The position numbers and the translations under genes were made by a program. From CAYQAJ01 sp964415245 (GTDB taxonomy: Bacteria > Planctomycetota > Planctomycetia > Pirellulales > Pirellulaceae), in NCBI GenBank assembly GCA_964415245.1, contig CAYQAJ010000232.1, positions 1 through 8,502 on the forward strand: a stretch of 8,502 bases of DNA, written 5' to 3'. The notes beneath the pieces are model-generated. The model was not told where the DNA came from. It did no database searches and worked only from the letters and a program-made list of their open reading frames with translations. Position 1 is the first letter of the stretch; every line of letters begins with the position of its first letter. Below are positions 5,361 through 8,502 of this stretch, in pieces.

Positions 5361-5370
5361 GGAAGGCGTC

Positions 5371-6375
5371 ATGCCGCCCACAGCGCTGATCACGGGTGTC
5401 ACGGGCCAGGACGGCTCGTACCTGGCCGAGTTCCTGCTTGAGCAAGGATACGAGGTGCATGGCGTGCTCCGCCGCACGAGCGGCGACCGGCTCGGCCGCA
5501 TCCGGCACTTGCTGCCTCGGCTTAAGCTGCACGACGCCGATCTGTTGGACCAGGGATCGCTGCTGCGAATGCTCACGGACGTGCGGCCGCGCGAAGTGTA
5601 CAACTTGGCGGCGCAGTCGTTCGTGCCGGTGAGCTGGTCGGAGCCGCTGGCGACCTCCGAGGTAACGGCATTGGGCGTGACGCGGCTGTTGGAGGCGCTG
5701 CGGTTGATCGACCCTTCGATCCGCTTCTACCAGGCCAGTTCGAGCGAAATGTTCGGCCGCGTGCGCGAGTCGCCGCAAAACGAGCGAACCGCGTTCTGGC
5801 CCCGCAGCCCCTACGCGGTATCGAAGGTGTACGGCCATTGGATCACCGTCAATTACCGCGAAAGCTACGGGTTGTTCGCCTGCTCGGGCATCCTGTTCAA
5901 CCACGAGTCGCCGCGGCGGGGCACCGAGTTTGTCACCCGCAAGATCAGCCGCGCGGTTGCCCAGATCAAGCTGGGACAGGCCCGCGAGCTGCGTCTGGGC
6001 AATCTCAAGCCGCGACGCGATTGGGGCTTTGCCGGCGACTACGTGCGGGCCATGTGGCTCATGCTGCAGCAGGACAAACCCGACGACTACGTGGTGGGGA
6101 GCGGCAAGACGCACAGCGTCGAGCAGTTCGTGGCCGCGGCGTTCCGACACGCCGGGTTGGAGTGGCGCGACCACGTGGTGATCGATCAAGCGCTGTACCG
6201 GCCGGCCGAGGTCGACTTGCTGCTGGCCGACGCGACGAAGGCCCGCGACGAGTTGGGATGGGAGCCGACCGTTTCGTTCGAGCAGCTTGTGGCCATGATG
6301 GTCGACGCCGACGTGGCCGAAGCCGAAGCGGCCGAGCGGCAGTTCGGTTCGGCCGATCAGCTCCAGGCGGCATAA
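5371..6375 (+). CDS. gmd: GDP-mannose 4,6-dehydratase
   Basis: The 334-residue product converts GDP-D-mannose to GDP-4-dehydro-6-deoxy-D-mannose, the shared precursor of GDP-D-rhamnose, GDP-L-fucose and related sugars, in the cytoplasm. It is an extended short-chain dehydrogenase: the nucleotide-binding strand ALITGVTGQDGSYLAEFLL has GxxGxxG at 9-15, followed by VLRRTS (32-37). The active site shows ASSSEMFG (122-129, with Ser124/Ser125 and Glu126) and the YxxxK pair Tyr148 and Lys152 in RSPYAVSKVYGHW. The GMD-specific FNHESPRRG (176-184) and LGNLKPRRDWGFAGDYV (209-225) are intact, as is the late RPAEVDLLLAD. Length is near the family's usual 320-375; the Ala/Glu-rich C-terminus is unremarkable. 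The start rests on AAGGAGG. The gene is followed 77 bases later by a glycosyltransferase, so the two probably act in one surface-glycan pathway. No GDP-6-deoxymannose reductase or GDP-fucose synthase is in the window. Confidence 0.95.
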   Translation: MPPTALITGVTGQDGSYLAEFLLEQGYEVHGVLRRTSGDRLGRIRHLLPRLKLHDADLLDQGSLLRMLTDVRPREVYNLAAQSFVPVSWSEPLATSEVTALGVTRLLEALRLIDPSIRFYQASSSEMFGRVRESPQNERTAFWPRSPYAVSKVYGHWITVNYRESYGLFACSGILFNHESPRRGTEFVTRKISRAVAQIKLGQARELRLGNLKPRRDWGFAGDYVRAMWLMLQQDKPDDYVVGSGKTHSVEQFVAAAFRHAGLEWRDHVVIDQALYRPAEVDLLLADATKARDELGWEPTVSFEQLVAMMVDADVAEAEAAERQFGSADQLQAA

Positions 6376-6439
6376 AGCGCTGAGCGCCCGCGGTTCTTTC
6401 GATGTGGGAGCAGCGATCGGCGAGACATACCGATATCGC

Positions 6440-6444
6440 AAGGA
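6440..6444 (+). promoter_or_regulatory. Shine-Dalgarno deciding the glycosyltransferase start
   Basis: AAGGA lies 8 bases before the ATG at 6453. An in-frame ATG at 6402 would add 17 residues (MWEQRSARHTDI...) without hydrophobic or family character and has no comparable site, so 6453 is preferred. Confidence 0.6.
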
Positions 6445-6452
6445 CGCGAATC

Positions 6453-7502
6453 ATGCCCCGCGACGGATCGCCGCGCATCCTCATTACCCGACTGAGCCAC
6501 ATCGGCGATTGCATCCTCACATTGCCGGTGGTGAATGCCCTGCGCGACCGCTACGCCGGCGCGTTTCTGGCATGGGTCGTCGAAAAACCGTCGGACCAGT
6601 TGCTCGCCGGGCACGCGGCCCTCGATCGTTTGATCGTGTTGCGGCGCGGCTGGCTGAAGCGCCCTTCTGCTATTCGCCGTCTTTGGCGCGAGCTGCGGGC
6701 CATGCGGTGTGACATGGTGATCGACCCACAGAGCTTGACCAAGAGTGCGCTGCTCGGATGGATGTCGGGAGCGCCGCGGCGCATCGGCCTGGCGCGGCCG
6801 TCGGGGCGCGAGCTGGCTCCCTGGCTCAACAACGAGCGGGTTCGCGCCGCCGCGCGGCACGTGGTCGACCGCTCGCTTGAGCTGCTCGTGCCGCTGGGCA
6901 TCGTCGGGCCGAAGGTGCGGTTCGACATGCCCGAGGATGCGGCCGCCACCACGGCCGTCGATGCGCTGTTGGCGGCTTCGCGTCTGGCCGAGGGTTTCGC
7001 CGTGCTCAACCCCGGCGCCGGCTGGCGATCGCGACTCTGGCCGGCCGAGCGATATGGACAAGTGGCGCAGTTTCTGGGGCGCGAGCTGGATCTCCCTTCG
7101 ATTGTCGCCTGGGCCGGCGACGAGGAGCACGGCTGGGCAAAGCGCATCGTTGAGCACTCGGCGGGACACGCCATCGCGGCCCCGCGGACGAACCTGCGCG
7201 AGCTAGCGGCTTTGCTCGCGAGGGCGCGGCTCTTCGTCGGCTCCGACACGGGCCCCATGCACCTGGCCGTGGCCGTCGGCACCGATTGCGTGGTGCTGCA
7301 CGGCACCACGCGCCCCGAGGAAAGCGGACCCTACGGCCCGCGCCACATCGCCGTGCAGCGCTACTACCAGTCGGGCACGAGTCGCCAGCGCCGCCGGGCC
7401 GATAACGTCGCGATGCAGGCCATCGACATCGATTCCGTCTGCGAATCCTGCCGCCAAATCCTCGCCCGCCAACCCGCCAAACCTGAATCCCGCGCGGCAT
7501 GA
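6453..7502 (+). CDS. Glycosyltransferase family 9 (ADP-heptose:LPS heptosyltransferase-like)
   Basis: The 349-residue product has the GT9 layout of two Rossmann-like halves. The N-terminal half opens with RILITRLSHIGDCILTLP (8-25), where Asp19 matches the conserved catalytic aspartate of WaaC/WaaF-type enzymes, and continues with MVIDPQSLTKSALLGWMSGAPRRIGL (88-113). The C-terminal half has VLNPGAGWRSRLWP (184-197), LLARARLFVGSDTGPMHLA (254-272), where SDTGPMHLA is the nucleotide-sugar-binding signature, and VLHGTT. The family transfers heptose or a similar sugar onto lipid A core or other surface acceptors at the inner membrane. Donor and acceptor here are unknown; the upstream GDP-mannose dehydratase makes a 6-deoxyhexose glycan plausible. 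Planctomycetes have lipid A genes, so an LPS-core role is also possible. It is probably co-transcribed with the dehydratase gene. Its stop lies 7 bases from the stop of the convergent membrane-protein gene. Confidence 0.9.
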   Translation: MPRDGSPRILITRLSHIGDCILTLPVVNALRDRYAGAFLAWVVEKPSDQLLAGHAALDRLIVLRRGWLKRPSAIRRLWRELRAMRCDMVIDPQSLTKSALLGWMSGAPRRIGLARPSGRELAPWLNNERVRAAARHVVDRSLELLVPLGIVGPKVRFDMPEDAAATTAVDALLAASRLAEGFAVLNPGAGWRSRLWPAERYGQVAQFLGRELDLPSIVAWAGDEEHGWAKRIVEHSAGHAIAAPRTNLRELAALLARARLFVGSDTGPMHLAVAVGTDCVVLHGTTRPEESGPYGPRHIAVQRYYQSGTSRQRRRADNVAMQAIDIDSVCESCRQILARQPAKPESRAA

Positions 7503-7509
7503 CGAACGA

Positions 7510-7923
7510 TTAGTCTGGCAGCAGCGCCGCGGCGCCGAAGACGATGGTCTGGTACAGGAAGACAAACGTCAGGCCGTGGTAGCCGACTTTCAAATAGGCC
7601 GAGGTGAGGTGCGGCCTCGCGTCGAACACGAAGAACTGCACCGCGAGCCGCGCTGCCCAGAACAGCGCGATGAACAGGCACATGCCGCGCGCCAGCGGCG
7701 TGCCGGCTGCCAGGTCGTGCGCGAAAATCACCGACAGCAGCCCGAACGCGATAATCACCAGCACGATGAACGCCCCGTGCACCCAGATGAGCTGCCGCGA
7801 CAGAGGGTCGAGCCTGACAAGAGAGCCCTTCCAGTCGAGCACTTTGGGAACCAGCGCGCTGGCCAGCAAAATGCCGAAGTGCAGATTCCCGCCGATAAAT
7901 ATCAGCCACGCGAGATTGAACAT
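7510..7923 (-). CDS. Small four-helix membrane protein next to an MBOAT acyltransferase
   Basis: The 137-residue product is strongly hydrophobic with four likely membrane helices, at about 5-25, 45-67, 79-100 and 113-134. Between the first two is a polar loop, KVLDWKGSLVRLDPLSRQ, and the third loop carries FDARPHLTSAY. The family is not recognised by name; no catalytic motif stands out, though His15, His49 and His116 lie in or beside the membrane segments. The start at 7923 is supported by GAGG (7929-7932 on the minus strand) 5 bases upstream, and GAGAGGAG a little further out. It follows the MBOAT gene by 61 bases on the same strand, so the two are likely one transcription unit and this protein may serve as a partner or accessory to the acyltransferase; that role is inferred from position only. 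Its stop nearly abuts the convergent glycosyltransferase gene. Confidence 0.8.
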   Translation of the reverse strand: MFNLAWLIFIGGNLHFGILLASALVPKVLDWKGSLVRLDPLSRQLIWVHGAFIVLVIIAFGLLSVIFAHDLAAGTPLARGMCLFIALFWAARLAVQFFVFDARPHLTSAYLKVGYHGLTFVFLYQTIVFGAAALLPD

Positions 7924-7984
7924 AGCTGCCTCACGCTCCTCTCAGACTCAGTAGCATCTCGGTACTGCGAGGTGCCCGCGACCA

Positions 7985-8502
7985 TTAGCTTCCCAGTGCC
8001 ACGAGCATCGGCACCACCACTCGCTCCACAAACGGCACGTGGAACAATAAGCAAATCGGCGCGAGCGTGACTGCGGCGCAAAATGCCCGACCGAGCGCGC
8101 CACGCCTCAATCCGATGCGGCGGCCGAATCGGCTCCGCTCCACGAGCACGCTGATACCTTGCATTGCGAAGTACAACGTCGGCAGTCCGTAACCGGCCTG
8201 CGCGGGAATCGAGATCACCGCATCGTGGACGATGCCCGACACCAGGAACACGGCCAACGTAGCCGCGGCGATTCCCCAGCGACCGACCGACGGTCGAAAG
8301 ACGTAAGCATGGGCCAGGTCGCGGAAGGCCAGGTTCCACCGCTTTCCCCAGAAGTCGGCCAGCGACGTGGCCAGCACAGGACCGGCCATAATCGGGGGCG
8401 CGTCGATTCCCGCCCGCCGCCAGATCGCCGACAACAAGTGAAAGAGTCCGAAGTGCAGCGTGAAGATGATGCCCACCATGCCGATCCAGCCGGCGACCAG
8501 CG
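7985..8502 (-). CDS. Wax-synthase-like MBOAT acyltransferase, C-terminal part (5' truncated by window edge)
   Basis: The frame is open through the window edge; 171 residues are visible, beginning LVAGWIGMVGIIFTLHFG. The ATG at 8479 is internal, since the frame continues upstream as hydrophobic sequence. Typical features of the wax-synthase-like MBOAT group are present: SLADFWGKRWNLAFRDL (about 46-62) and SGIVHD (about 88-93), whose histidine (about residue 92) is the expected catalytic one within a membrane helix. Further membrane segments lie at about 77-95 and 140-162. Such enzymes transfer an acyl group to an alcohol or sugar hydroxyl at the membrane; wax-ester, lipid or glycan acylation are all possible here. 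The TAA is at 7987-7985. The downstream small membrane-protein gene is on the same strand. Confidence 0.85.
   Translation of the reverse strand, partial: LVAGWIGMVGIIFTLHFGLFHLLSAIWRRAGIDAPPIMAGPVLATSLADFWGKRWNLAFRDLAHAYVFRPSVGRWGIAAATLAVFLVSGIVHDAVISIPAQAGYGLPTLYFAMQGISVLVERSRFGRRIGLRRGALGRAFCAAVTLAPICLLFHVPFVERVVVPMLVALGS

Larger units (their letters stand above)
4943..5370. other. Long divergent intergenic region, hydrolase / GDP-mannose dehydratase
   Basis: No convincing gene was found here. The dehydratase frame stays open upstream to 5080, but the translated stretch is rich in Arg, Cys and His without family resemblance. Visible elements are a weak minus-strand promoter (5003-5031), a tandem TCTGCGCA pair (5062-5069 and 5071-5078), a promoter-like TATGAT flanked by a 5-base inverted repeat (5236-5251), and an imperfect 25-base tandem duplication (5281-5330). 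The region is long for a simple divergent promoter and may be regulatory. Confidence 0.6.

Noticed and set aside
5080..5370. N-terminal extension of the GDP-mannose dehydratase
   Set aside because: The AAGGAGG at 5354-5360 and the Rossmann strand directly after 5371 fix the start; the extension is Arg/Cys/His-rich and unlike the family.
5041..6441. A 466-codon open frame on the minus strand across the GDP-mannose dehydratase gene
   Set aside because: It is antisense to a gene with intact catalytic motifs and a strong Shine-Dalgarno; its product is His/Arg/Gly-rich with no family resemblance, as expected from GC-rich shadow frames.
6376..6452. Terminator between the dehydratase and glycosyltransferase genes
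   Set aside because: Only short GCGCT/AGCGC-type complementarity near 6378-6390 with no T-run; the 77-base gap fits co-transcription.

Overview
The window reads as GC-rich chromosomal DNA of a planctomycete, probably of the Pirellulales type. This is inferred from the gene mix (a secreted leucine-rich-repeat/PDZ protein, a wax-synthase-like MBOAT acyltransferase beside a small four-helix membrane protein, a COG1092-type methyltransferase), from long spacers, and from AT-rich heptanucleotide repeats that interrupt otherwise GC-rich sequence. No rRNA, tRNA, CRISPR array, transposase gene or phage gene was seen.

Layout. At 1-129 is the 3' end of an unrecognised plus-strand gene. It converges on a minus-strand pair of RNA-methyltransferase-like genes: a SpoU/TrmH 2'-O-methyltransferase (273-1112) and, upstream of it, a COG1092 SAM-dependent methyltransferase (1264-2136). 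The convergent junction holds a mirrored array of CAAATNN heptamers (143-310), and the spacer between the two methyltransferase genes is almost wholly built of three further heptamer families (1117-1261). A spacer at 2137-2417 separates this pair from a divergent plus-strand gene for an exported HEAT-like/LRR/PDZ protein (2418-3590), whose leader carries a short copy of one heptamer family. A REP-like hairpin (3619-3668) lies between that gene and a convergent minus-strand alpha/beta hydrolase (3707-4885).

After a long divergent spacer (about 4886-5370) come two plus-strand sugar genes, probably one transcription unit: GDP-mannose 4,6-dehydratase (5371-6375) and a family 9 glycosyltransferase of the heptosyltransferase type (6453-7502). 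The dehydratase makes GDP-4-keto-6-deoxymannose, the precursor of GDP-rhamnose or GDP-fucose, and the glycosyltransferase probably adds a sugar to a surface lipid or polysaccharide. Only 7 bases later the convergent minus-strand pair ends: a 137-residue four-helix membrane protein (7510-7923) preceded by the 3' part of a wax-synthase-like MBOAT acyltransferase (7985 to the window edge).

The genes themselves belong mostly to known families. The most unusual content is the repeat layer: at least four sequence families, all with a strict 7-base unit, all in spacers, one of which supplies the last codons and stop of the TrmH gene.
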